A DNA stretch of 55,383 nucleotides. It comes from Nemertoderma westbladi (taxonomy: Eukaryota > Xenacoelomorpha > Nemertodermatida > Nemertodermatidae). Positions 21,865 through 31,985 of this stretch are shown piece by piece. The notes beneath the pieces were generated by a model that saw only the letters and a list, made by a program, of their open reading frames with translations, was not told the DNA's origin and did not search any database. The position numbers and the translations under genes were made by a program. Within the stretch, counting starts at the first letter, position 1. Every line of letters starts with the position of its first letter. The DNA lies in contig JAUCBJ010001399.1 of assembly GCA_032718475.1 (NCBI GenBank), forward strand, positions 1-55,383, read 5' to 3'.

Positions 21865-23214
21865 ATGGCAGATACTGCAGTGAATCATTTTGAAAACAAC
21901 AGCAACGACTCTGAAGAAGAGATAGAAGACAGTGAGGCCAGCAATAAGGATGACGAGGGTGTGAGAAAGTTTAAGGACATGCTGAGGAGAAAAGAGAAGT
22001 CCACAACGGAGGTACGTCAGGACTGGCTGGCTCAGATACGGTTGGTGGAGGATGAGAAAAGCGCATTTTATAACGAGATGGAAATGAGAAGAGAAGAAAG
22101 GGAAGAGAGATTGAGAATGCTGCAGGAATTTGAGGAACAACATCGACAGAGAGAAGATGAGGATCGTTTGGAAAAAGAGGAGAAAGAGCGTCAAAAGCGA
22201 ATCGAATTTGAAGAGAAGAAAAGAAAGTCGAAATTAGGTATGACAGTAAGTGTAACTCCAGCTCAGATCATTAAAGAGAATGTAAGGAGAGCTCGCGAGC
22301 AGATGAATCAAGCAAAAGAAGATACACTGAAGGAACGTGATGAATATCTCAGCAGCAAGTTTCCAGGGATTGACTTCCAACTGTATACGGAGGAGTTACT
22401 CATTGACACCGCACGAGATCTTAATGAGAAGATAATGAAGCTCGCCGCTATCAAACATGACCTTCATGTGAAGAGTGGCATCCAGGAGTATGATATACGG
22501 GAGTTGAACTCGCGAGTAAGTGAACAACAACGGCGAATGAAGGAGAAGATTGGAGTTAATCGTTTGAGGGAGTTGGAACTCACAACAAAATATAGTCGGA
22601 ATACTTCAGATGTCCAGGGAATTCAAAGCAAAATGGCCAACTACATGCAAAAAGTGGACACGCAACGCGGAAAGAGTCCGACGATAGCACGAACGGGAGA
22701 TGTTTGGAGCCCAGTGATTGTGAATAACGACCGATGTCTCGCCTGTAAGAATCTCATCTATCACATGGAACGTTTGGAGGCCGACGGCAAGCTGTGGCAT
22801 TCAAAATGTTTCAGATGCACATCTTGTCAGAAACTACTAAACGTTGCTAATTATTATGTCCAAAACAACGAAATTTTTTGCGCCACTTGTAACAAGAAGA
22901 AGCTGAATGGTGAGAAGGAAAAGTTGACCAACAGCAGTGAAGCTATCTTTGGAAAGAGAACCTCAAGGTCTATAGAAATCACTAAAGGCGAAGATGATAC
23001 AGTTGAGTCTAAACCATTACTGAACGGAGGAGTTAACAAAGACCCAGGTGTCGCGGATAATACTAGTGAAGAAGAGGGAGATATCCAACAAAGAATCTGC
23101 AGTGATATAGAAGAGGAGGTGGAGGACGACAATGAAGGAGAAGGTATTGTCAATGAAGTTTTCGAAGATGTTGAAGAAGATGAAGAAGATGAGGAAGAAC
23201 TAGAATCTGATTAA
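21865..23214 (+). CDS. LIM-domain coiled-coil protein, single exon
   Basis: 449 codons, ATG in a good context (AATAATGG), ending TAA. Residues 10-35 are acidic; 45-130 are highly charged with heptad-like Glu/Arg/Lys runs (coiled coil); 150-255 form a second helical region. Residues 292-345 are one complete LIM zinc finger: CxxC, 17 residues, HxxC, then CxxC, 17 residues, CxxC, all eight ligands present. The sequence around YHMERLEADGKLWHSKCFRC is close to the LIM type of EPLIN/Xin-like actin-associated proteins. The C terminus (410-449) is strongly acidic. LIM proteins usually act as protein-binding adaptors on the cytoskeleton or in the nucleus. It has no intron, so it could be a retrocopy that stayed open. 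A poly(A) signal candidate is AATAAA at 23595. Confidence 0.85.
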   Translation: MADTAVNHFENNSNDSEEEIEDSEASNKDDEGVRKFKDMLRRKEKSTTEVRQDWLAQIRLVEDEKSAFYNEMEMRREEREERLRMLQEFEEQHRQREDEDRLEKEEKERQKRIEFEEKKRKSKLGMTVSVTPAQIIKENVRRAREQMNQAKEDTLKERDEYLSSKFPGIDFQLYTEELLIDTARDLNEKIMKLAAIKHDLHVKSGIQEYDIRELNSRVSEQQRRMKEKIGVNRLRELELTTKYSRNTSDVQGIQSKMANYMQKVDTQRGKSPTIARTGDVWSPVIVNNDRCLACKNLIYHMERLEADGKLWHSKCFRCTSCQKLLNVANYYVQNNEIFCATCNKKKLNGEKEKLTNSSEAIFGKRTSRSIEITKGEDDTVESKPLLNGGVNKDPGVADNTSEEEGDIQQRICSDIEEEVEDDNEGEGIVNEVFEDVEEDEEDEEELESD

Positions 23215-24129
23215 CTATTGTAAAATTACTTTCAATGTAAATTGATTATTTGAGAAGCTGCTTTTTCTAAATAACATTTAATTAACTTATCAACTTTTCA
23301 ATCTAACCCTTGTGTAGCAGTCAGTGCTTTGTTCTTACATGCATTTTATATGTAGTAAAAGTATTATTGTGTGGATTTAATGTATATATATAGTTGTTAT
23401 AGTTACTGCTTATTACATTCCTTATTACACAATAATTAAGTAATTGTTGAAAAATTCAAAATTTACATAGCAATATAATTATGATTATTAAACATTAAAT
23501 TATTAAAAGTAATTAAAAACAAATAAATAAGTAAACCAGATATTAAAAACGTTAATGCATTTCAAAATCTTGAGAACGTCTGGTTTTCAAAAATAATAAA
23601 GTAACATTATTGGAAACTCCATAAAGTTTGTATAGTTTTTGAGATCGAAAAAATCTGGGCCCACTTTACAACAATTGGTTGTTAGTTCTATTGTTGGCTG
23701 TTCAAAGAAGGTTGGTATTTATCAATGAAATGTTGTTCGTAGCCTTCTAATAAGTTTTCATGTCGACAACAGAAGAATGGGGCCACTTTAAATTGGTTTT
23801 CCCCGCAGTTGAGAAAGTGTTTACTACGCCTTAAATGTCTATAAAGTTCATTGAGTATTTGGTTTCTGTGGAGATTAATTGTTAAATTAGTCGTTAAAGA
23901 CGATAATAAAGACGATTGTTAAATTATTCTGGAACATTACTAATTTGCTACTTAATCTTCCCTACTGTTCCTTTTGTTTGACTTGTGTTATGTAATAAAT
24001 TTATGTATAATTTCAATGAATTTTATTTGTTGTAAGTCACTTTTCTGTCAAAGTCTTTTGACAAAAAAAGAACACCTTTTTCATCAACAAAAAAGTGATT
24101 TATGAATTAAATTTCAAGGTAATTTCCAT
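23215..24129. other. 3' flank of LIM gene
   Basis: AT-rich DNA without a coding frame. It contains AATAAA-type words (23595, 23994) that may end the LIM transcript. Confidence 0.4.
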
Positions 24130-25985
24130 GACATTAATTTTTTTAAACTAGCTAGTTTTAGCTAATTTTTGTAAATGTTGTTATAGAACACGTGTTAGCT
24201 ACCGGTATGAATTTTGTATTTGATATCAAACTAGCTAGTTTTGTTCTAATCAATTTTGATAAATATTTTTATCTAGAACACATTTTTTATTCTGAAACAC
24301 ATTTTTATTTTTATACTAGCTAGTTTTTTATACTTTTTTTATAAATGTTAAAGAGCTCGTTTTAGTTACTGTATGAATTTTGATAAATATTTTTGTTCTA
24401 GAACACATTTTTTCTAGAACATTTTTTGTAAAAATACCATCCTGCTGTCAGAAGGTCAAATATTTGTTATAGAAAAATAACCTCATGTTAAAAGCATTTT
24501 TATGAAACAAATGGTCAAATTGGAAGCAGGACAATTCGGTCCCGGACAATTCGGTCCGGACAATTCGGTCCCGGACAATTCGGTCCCGGACAATTCGGTC
24601 CCATTAATTTTGTGTTTTGTGACCGAATTGTCCGGGACCGAATTGTCCGGATACTGACTAGGACAATTTGGTCCCAAAACATGCATATTAATGGGACCGA
24701 ATTGTCCGGGACCGAATTCTCCGCGGACCGAATTGTCCGGATACTGACTAGGACAATTCGGTCCCAACACATGCATATTAATGGGACCGAATTGTCCGGG
24801 ACCGAATTGTCTGGGACCGAATTGTCCGGGACCGAATTGTCCAGGACCGAATTGTCCGAGACCAAATTTAATTGGTACTATATAATGGTGAATGTTCTAG
24901 AACCTTAATATATATTATTATTTGGTAGCTAGTGTTTTTTTTACTAGCTAGTATTTTTTTTAAATAAAAAAAATTTACTTTTTTTTGTTAACATTATTAG
25001 TTATGGTAGATATGGTGTTTTTATGGAGCTTGTGAATTATTTACTAGCTAGTCTAGTAATAGTATGTATTTAAAATGTTTAAAACTGATTTTTTTTATAT
25101 ATTGCGTAAGTAATTGTCCTACATCCGGTTAAATTATGGGTTCACAAGGTGTAGTATTGCCGGTATTTAACTATGGAAGAAGCTTCGATGGACGATATTT
25201 ATGCTGAAATAGGCCCAGATAAAAGTGAGAAGACTTACAACAAATAAACCGATGTAAGGGTAATGGTGAAAAATATCGAGACTTGAAAAATATCGAGAGT
25301 AAAAATAACGAGAGTAAAAATATCGTGAGTGAAAATAACGAGTGTTGAAAATTAACGTGATTAAAAAATATCGAGAGTAAAAATAACACGAGATGAAAAA
25401 TATCAAAAATAACGAGTGTTGAAAAATATCGAGTGTTGAAAAATATCGAGTGTTGAAAAATATCGAGTGTTGAAAAACATCGAGTGTTGAAAAATATCGA
25501 CTGTTGAAAAATATCGAGTGTTGAAAAATATCAAGTGTTGAAAAATATCGAGTGTTGAAAAATATCGAGTGTTGAAAAATATCGAGTGTTGAAAAATATC
25601 GAGTGTTGAAAAATATCGAGTGTTGAAAAATATCGAGTGTTGAAAAATATCGAGAGTAAAAATATTGCATTTTACTTGAGCATTTTATTTAGAATTATGG
25701 AACAATATTGCAGTGGTTGGTTGGTTGGGTTACAACAGTGCAAGTGCAAGTGAATGGCATTATGTAGTCACCTTGGTTACCCATTTACCAGATTTATTAT
25801 ACTAGCTAGTTTTTGCTATTTTTTTAATAAATATTATAAAAGACGTGCTAGCTATAAATTTTGATAAATATTATAAATATTGTTAAATATTATATTAGAA
25901 CACGTATAAGCTACCAAATGTTGATAAATATTGTTGTTCTAGAACATTTTTAGTAAAAAAAATTATCATACAACCCTTATTTAAA
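24130..25985. repeat. AT-rich repeat family related to 11893-14593, interrupted
   Basis: Blocks such as AGAAGGTCAAATATTTGTTAT with AACCTCATG (24450-24490), and the ACAACCCTTATT block near 25970, match the interior of the transposon at 13300-13850. Words ACTAGCTAGT and TTCTAGAACA recur every 60-150 bp. Two foldback elements (24519-24862, 25253-26822) interrupt it. Its own ends are not resolved. Confidence 0.5.
24519..24862. mobile_element. Foldback element with GGACAATTCGGTCCC arrays
   Basis: Five 15-bp units in one direction (24529-24602) are followed by many in the inverse direction (24622-24858). Words GGATACTGACTAGGACA and CATGCATATTAATGG separate groups. The left end GGAAGCAGGACAATTCGG is the exact inverse of the right end of the 106-bp element at 49411-49516. 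Flanks GGTCAAATT and GACCAAATT suggest a 9-bp target duplication with two changes. There is no gene inside; open frames through it are a product of the 15-bp period. Confidence 0.72.
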
Positions 25986-26822
25986 AAAATTTTTACTATC
26001 GATATTTTTACTCTCGATATTTTTCAACATTCTATATTTTTCAACACTCGATATTTTTACTCTCGATATTTTTCCACACTCGATATTTTTCAACACTCGA
26101 TATTTTTCAACACTCGATATTTTTCAACACTCGATATTTTTCAACACTCGATATTTTTACTCTCGATATTTTTCAATACTCGATATTTTTACTCTCGATA
26201 TTTTTCAACACTCGATATTTTTACTCTCGATATTTTTCAACACTCGATATTTTTACTCTCGATATTTTTCAACACTCGATATTTTTACTCTCGATATTTT
26301 AACTCTCAATATTTTTCAACACTCGACATTTTTACTCTCGATATTTTTACTCTCGATATTTTTCAACACTCGATATTTTTACTCTCGATATTTTTCAACA
26401 CTCGATATTTTTACTCTCGATATTTTTCAACACTCGATATTTTTACTCTTGATATTTTTCAACACTCGATATTTTTACTCTCGATATTTTGTCAACACTC
26501 GATATTTTTACTCTCGATATTTTTCAACACTCGATATTTTTACTCTCGATATTTTAACTCTCAATATTTTTCAACACTCGACATTTTTACTCTCGATATT
26601 TTTACTCTCGATATTTTTCAACACTCGATATTTTTACTCTCGATATTTTTCAACACTCGATATTTTTACTCTCGATATTTTTCAACACTCGATATTTTTA
26701 CTCTCGATATTTTTCAACACTCGATATTTTTACTATCGATATTTTTCAACACTCGATATTTTTACTCTCGATATTTTTCAACACTCTATATTTTTACTCT
26801 CGAAATTTTTCAACACTCGATA
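25253..26822. mobile_element. Foldback element with TATCGAGTGTTGAAAAA arrays
   Basis: Left array about 25262-25665 is built of 17-bp units (GAAAAATATCGAGTGTT) with GAGAGTAAAAATATC variants. Right array about 25985-26822 is the same units in inverse, alternating ACTCTCGATATTTTT and CAACACTCGATATTTTT. About 320 bp of other sequence lies between. An LTR starts at 26823 directly after the last unit, so the right end may be lost. Frames of 134 and 167 codons inside are periodic artefacts. Confidence 0.68.
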
Positions 26823-27751
26823 TGTTCGCACTTTCAGACCTTTAGCAGTTTAACCTGCCAAATTTAGGTGTCTTCTAAGTTATAAATCGACTTTAGCCTA
26901 TGACGAGTATTTGATACACTACATTAGCCGAAGCCAACCTATGTGCGACCATTCACCCGCTGGATTTACCCGGGAGACTGGATTCGGAAGCTCTGACATT
27001 ATTGCGGTGTAGGCCTACTGTATTATTCGATTGATCGTTAATATATAATCTCTGACAAATATTATTCACTTTCGGGAAATATTAACAGTTCCTTTAGGAC
27101 GTGGCGCTCTAAATATGTAAACAGAGTTATGACTTATACTAAACACAACGGGATGGCTATTGATTCACGTATAAGGCGCATTCTTTAGGAGATGCTTTGT
27201 TTCTGTCACACTCATGTACACTACCGCACAATGCTGCATACCAATCTGCCGACCTTCACTAATTTTAGTCACATATAAAGAGAACAGCAATTGACCCATG
27301 TAGTGCCTATGAAATAGCATTAGATTCACTCCAAAACCAATATAATGTAAGTCGCAATTGCTATATGTAACCGGTCTCTTACCTTCAGTATATCAAGAAG
27401 ATGGGGTTTTATGATTATTTATCGATATTATCCAAATATAACAATATTCCATCAACTGTTACAATTAATAACCGACAGTAAATAGCAGTAAAATAATGCG
27501 GTGAAAGGTATGCACAGTATGATATAGGTTGTTGTGTGATGAGTTGAGTTATGTATGATAACAGTTATACGTTTCTGTAATCAAAGCCGTTCTAATGTTT
27601 TGCTAAAGTCTGAAACACAGAATAATTCCACAGCCGATGTTCTGGCATCAGGAAAAAAGGTAAACATAAACCATAATGCATTGCGCGATTTCCCGGAGGC
27701 CTCTGTGCAAATAAAATGAAAATCGCTCTGATTGGTCGAGTGAGTGAACAG
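26823..27751 (-). repeat. Older BEL/Pao LTR, left part (host of element C)
   Basis: It starts TGTTCGCACTTTCAGACC and aligns with the other LTRs until ATTGGTCGAGTGAGTGAACAG. Element C is inserted there, and LTR sequence resumes at 39941. It is more diverged from C's LTRs than these are from each other. Confidence 0.85.
27747..27751. repeat. Target duplication AACAG, left
   Basis: It is identical to 39936-39940 and borders the two ends of element C. Confidence 0.9.
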
Positions 27752-28972
27752 TGTTCGCGCTTTTAAGACCTTTGGCAGTTTAACCCTCCAAATCTATATG
27801 TCTTCTAGGTTATAAATCTACTCCAGCCTATGACAAGTATTGAACAACTATAATAATTCTAACATTAGCCAAAGCCAGTCTGTGCGCGACCATTCACCCG
27901 CTGGATATACCTGGGAGACTGGATTTGGATGCTTTAATTTGATTGTGGTGCAGGCCCACTGTACTATTCGATTGATCGTTAATATATAATCTCTGACGAA
28001 TATTATTCACTTTCGGGAAATATTAGCAGTTCCTTTAGGACGTGGCGCTCTATCTATTTAAACAGAGCTATGACTTACACTATACACAACCGTATGTCTT
28101 ATAGATCACCAAAGTGCATTCTTTAGGAAATGCTTTGTTACTCGGTCAAGCACATACAGACTATTGCACACAACTGCACACTGAATTGCCGATATTCACT
28201 GATTTTAATCATATATAAAGAGAACAGCAACCAACATTTGTAGGGCCTATTAAGTAGCATTGAACTCACTACAAACCACGATAATGTATGTCGCAAATTG
28301 TTATATGTAACCGGTCTCTCTAACCTTAGTGTATCAAGAAGATTGGGTTTTCGGATCGTTATCAATATTCTTCCCAATAATAATAAGTAAACGAACGATA
28401 CAATTAACAACACAGTAAATAGCAGTAAATAATGCGGCGAAAAGCAGTTTACGTCAGGGTGCTTAATCAGATGCCGAGGTGCAAAACCGTGATAACCGTT
28501 TGATGATCTTATAATTAAAGACGCTCTAATGTCAGAAAACATTCCCCGGCCGGTGTTCTAGGCATGGGGGAAATGTCAGTACTGAATCCTGTAATTCTGC
28601 TGTACAGCTTTTTACACAAAGAGGGAATCTCTGATTGGTCGAATGGCAAAAAGCTCCACGTGGAAACAGCTGATAGATGTCGTCATTTTGAGCTGAGCAG
28701 AACAAAGAACCAAGGCAAGGCTCTGGGCAAGTTACACGTGTAAAGCTCAGCCGTTAGCTGTCGTCATAGTAACGACACTGTTTCAAGAGGATCTAGGGCG
28801 TTGCGTCATAGAATTGCTAATTATGTCCTCTAAAGTACACATACAGAAGAAATAGCTTTTATGTCCCCTAAAAACACCGGTACAGCAATGACACGGCCTT
28901 TTATGCCTGCTAAACCAACTACAGAGCACTTTACGGGGAAAATAACCGGGCAATTCCGCAAAAGCTTTTACA
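27752..28972 (-). repeat. 3' LTR of element C (1221 bp)
   Basis: It runs TGTTCGCGCTTTTAAGACC to AAAAGCTTTTACA on the plus strand and is nearly identical to 38715-39935. The 134-codon frame inside (28138-28542) is present in both LTRs only because they are copies. Confidence 0.93.
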
Positions 28973-28980
28973 CCGCTCCC
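28973..28980 (-). promoter_or_regulatory. Polypurine tract of element C
   Basis: The minus strand reads GGGAGCGG immediately before the 3' LTR, as in element B. Confidence 0.65.
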
Positions 28981-29049
28981 AGAAAATGGGATTTTAGTCT
29001 ATAAAATATAAAAATCACAGTTTCTAAAATATAAAGATACTCTAAACAG

Positions 29050-30335
29050 TTAGTTTTTCTTGCGAGGACGGCGTTTACGCAGTTTCTTGAGACTAGCAAG
29101 AGTCCTTTTCTCTTTGGGGCGAGCCACTTTACTAGGAGGGCTATAACTCCTGGGTGAAGGGTGCAATACAATTGCATCAGAAGGTTTAGGGTTACGGTCA
29201 GTGTCTCGTCCATTTAGATCTGCTTCTCCTCGAGCTGATTTTCCTCCGCTTGTCGTTGGACACGCTCGTCCAAAACTCTCGCAGAGAATAGGGTTATCTA
29301 AGCTCGATATCTTCTTAGAGATTCAAGATTTCCCAATCGAACTGAGATAAAGCCAATTCGTTTACCGCTTGGACTTGCTGTTATAACTTACGTTTATCTG
29401 AACAAACGCAGGTTTCCTTTCTGATCTTTGTAGAATAGCGTTTAACTCGTTTCGTACAACGCTCTCCTTCACCTTGATGAAGGGTTGTATCGCGCTAAAC
29501 TGGGATGACCATACGGTTGAATGGTGATATTAGGTGTCCGCGTCCCAATACGGCTAGGTAAGATGGGCGGCTAGCTAGAGCTCGCTGCCGGAGTGTTACC
29601 GATTAATTGTTAGGGTAGCACTAGATCTTTGAACAGTGAATACAGCACGTGAGGATCCGGGATACCATCAGAATCGAAAGTCTGAGGTCTAATCAAGGAA
29701 CGAGGTGGTCTGACCGAATATTCCGGAACTATGATCGTAGGTTTACTCAAGGATCGTCTGAGTCGAGCGAGCGTAGGTGATATGTCGAACAAGTTTCGGT
29801 TTCCGTGGATGTTTATGTCTTTCCGTTTATTAGTTGGGTCTAGGGCATTTATTGTAATAATACCAAAGACGCACGTCTGGTAGGGGAAACTCGGATGATA
29901 TTTATTTGTTGTTACAATGCTTCTATCAAGAATTCCAAATATACGTTAGAGTTACCACGTCCATTTGTCTCTCTAATGTCTTTTCTTTCGAGTCGATTTC
30001 GAATAGAATTTTCGCATTCAAATTTCAGTTTATCGTTCCGACTCCGCTGGGTAGGATATATGTTCGACATAGTCCGTATCGTGTGAATCGATAGAATGGC
30101 CAATGGTTAAGAAGTCCATATACGTACTATTACGATGCGTGTAGCGAGCGGTGAATTTTCCATAGTCCAATTCACGCGTAAGTTGTTTCTAGGAAATCGT
30201 CGGTTCGATATAACGACCATCGTCCTTCGTAGTAGTTGGACTAGCGTCGCCGCGTATCAAGCTATCAACAAACACTTGTAAAGGTAGAGTATATCGCTCC
30301 CCGATACCAAGACCATCTTCTATCAACTCCGTTAT
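29050..30335 (-). pseudogene. Second reading frame of element C: unknown protein, broken
   Basis: This is the counterpart of the frame in element B. Recognisable pieces are RNDKLKFECENSIRNRLE (about 30050), a Pro/Arg segment SVRPPRSLIRPQTF followed by LYSLFKDLVLP (29610-29720), and a Lys/Arg-rich end LKKLRKRRPRKKN that stops at 29050. The start codon seen in B is changed here, one cysteine of the putative zinc cluster is Tyr, and several frameshifts and stops occur. It sits between gag-protease and the 3' LTR, on the same strand. Family unknown. Confidence 0.55.
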
Positions 30336-31985
30336 ATCTGCTATATATGAGTTTATTAATATTATAATGAGCTTATAATTAGGCTAGCGAGCGTCGCTGC
30401 CTACCCCAATCAGCCCCCGGACAGTGTAAGAGCCTCAGCGCAAATGTGTCGTCGCCGCTGTGTTTTCCGCCAACGTGTAGCTACACAACGACAACGACAC
30501 TAGCACGAGTCACTCCACTGTCCGTCCCAAAGGCTTAGATACACTTCAGGTTCTTACTGGAGAGTTAGGGTTACTTTCACAATTGCGACTCGCTACTGTA
30601 AACACACCTTAGTAGTAACATTCGCCTATAAACTCACAAATTCCACACACACAACTGTCACAAATTACACACACTCGGGCCATTTGTCCGTTAGTCAGTG
30701 CCTTCCAGAATGCCACGTTATTATTATGTATCCTTGGATACTAGCAGTGCGCTATTTATTTCTTACTATGCAATGGGGCAAGCTTTCTATTGTTCTTTTT
30801 AACTTGCTTCTAATTCTAGCGTGGGTGTTACTAGGGTGACATTATGGAAAGCTAGCGGTAGAATTAGGGTAATTCCAATGCATACAGATCTGGGATGCTA
30901 TTTAATAGTAATTCTTTAATGGTCCAATATCTCGTTTATACATGATTTTATAAATTTTATCGGCTATTGACTCATACATGGGAGATTCTCACACTCTAAC
31001 ACACTTAATAGGATGAATCTCCGCTCCCGTGATCTATTAATTAATGGGATTTTGGGAATGTTATAAATTGCACAGAATGACAATTTATCAAATTCATTAA
31101 AATATGAATTTAAATTTATTCCCTGAAATTTTATTATTTGATAGTACAATTGACACAATTTGATTCCAGAGCAGGTCTGGGGACATAGGATCCTTAATTC
31201 TATGAAAATTGTCTTTTAAGAGTATCGGTAAGTGCTACGATATCTTAATCGACTAGAATTGTTAAAGGATCTGAATTTTACAGATTTTGATTTATAGATT
31301 TGTAAATATTAAATAATTAATATTTGAGATGGGCACCAATTTATTCCAGAACTTGTCTGGGGACGTTAACCACTGATTCTAGAATTTGTCTTTCAAGTAT
31401 ATCGGCGGGTGCCGCGATATCTTAATCGACTAGAATTACAGATGGTCAAAAGGTTTAACAGATTTATTTGCGTTTCACACTACTGTTAGAGGGACATCAC
31501 GCTACTATATGTATTATTATATATGGTATGAGAGCAATATCGCACGAAGCAATGTCAGTGTGAAGAGGCAAGTCGTTTCCAAGGTCTACCCAGAGCTTGG
31601 TTTAGCCGAGACACGAGGATCTGAACTTTGCATTCCTAATACTCTGCCTACCAATAATACTTGAATATAGTAGTGGCTTTATTGTACTTTAATAAGTACG
31701 GACATTTCATCTTACTGTAGTCACGTATTTATAATATGATACGGACAGTAAGGAAAGAGAAAAAATAATTATTTCTCGCCGTCGCACTAAATATATATTA
31801 TAAGTAATTACGTACGTAATAAACACTAATATATTGCACTAATCTACTAAATAATCACTAAAATAACATTCTACTAAATAAAATTAAAGAAAACGATTAT
31901 AATAAAATTACATAATAATACATACATAAATATAAAATAAAAACAAATATAAAATGATATAGTCACACGCCCACTCCATATGTTA
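30336..31985 (-). other. Noncoding region of element C
   Basis: It aligns with 6051-7702 of element B, including the ~168-bp duplication (31150-31440). No supported frame. Confidence 0.6.

Noticed and set aside
24483-24908. Overlapping frames of about 100 codons on both strands at the GGACAATTCGGTCCC arrays
   Set aside because: The 15-bp period keeps frames open; the sequence is a foldback transposon.
25167-26853. Frames of 134 and 167 codons with FQHSIFF and YFSTLDIF repeats
   Set aside because: They are artefacts of the 17-bp inverted arrays.
28138-28542. 134-codon frame with hydrophobic stretch, present twice (also 39101-39505)
   Set aside because: It lies in the two LTRs of element C, which are copies of each other, so the identity is not evidence of selection. 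The older LTRs do not keep it.
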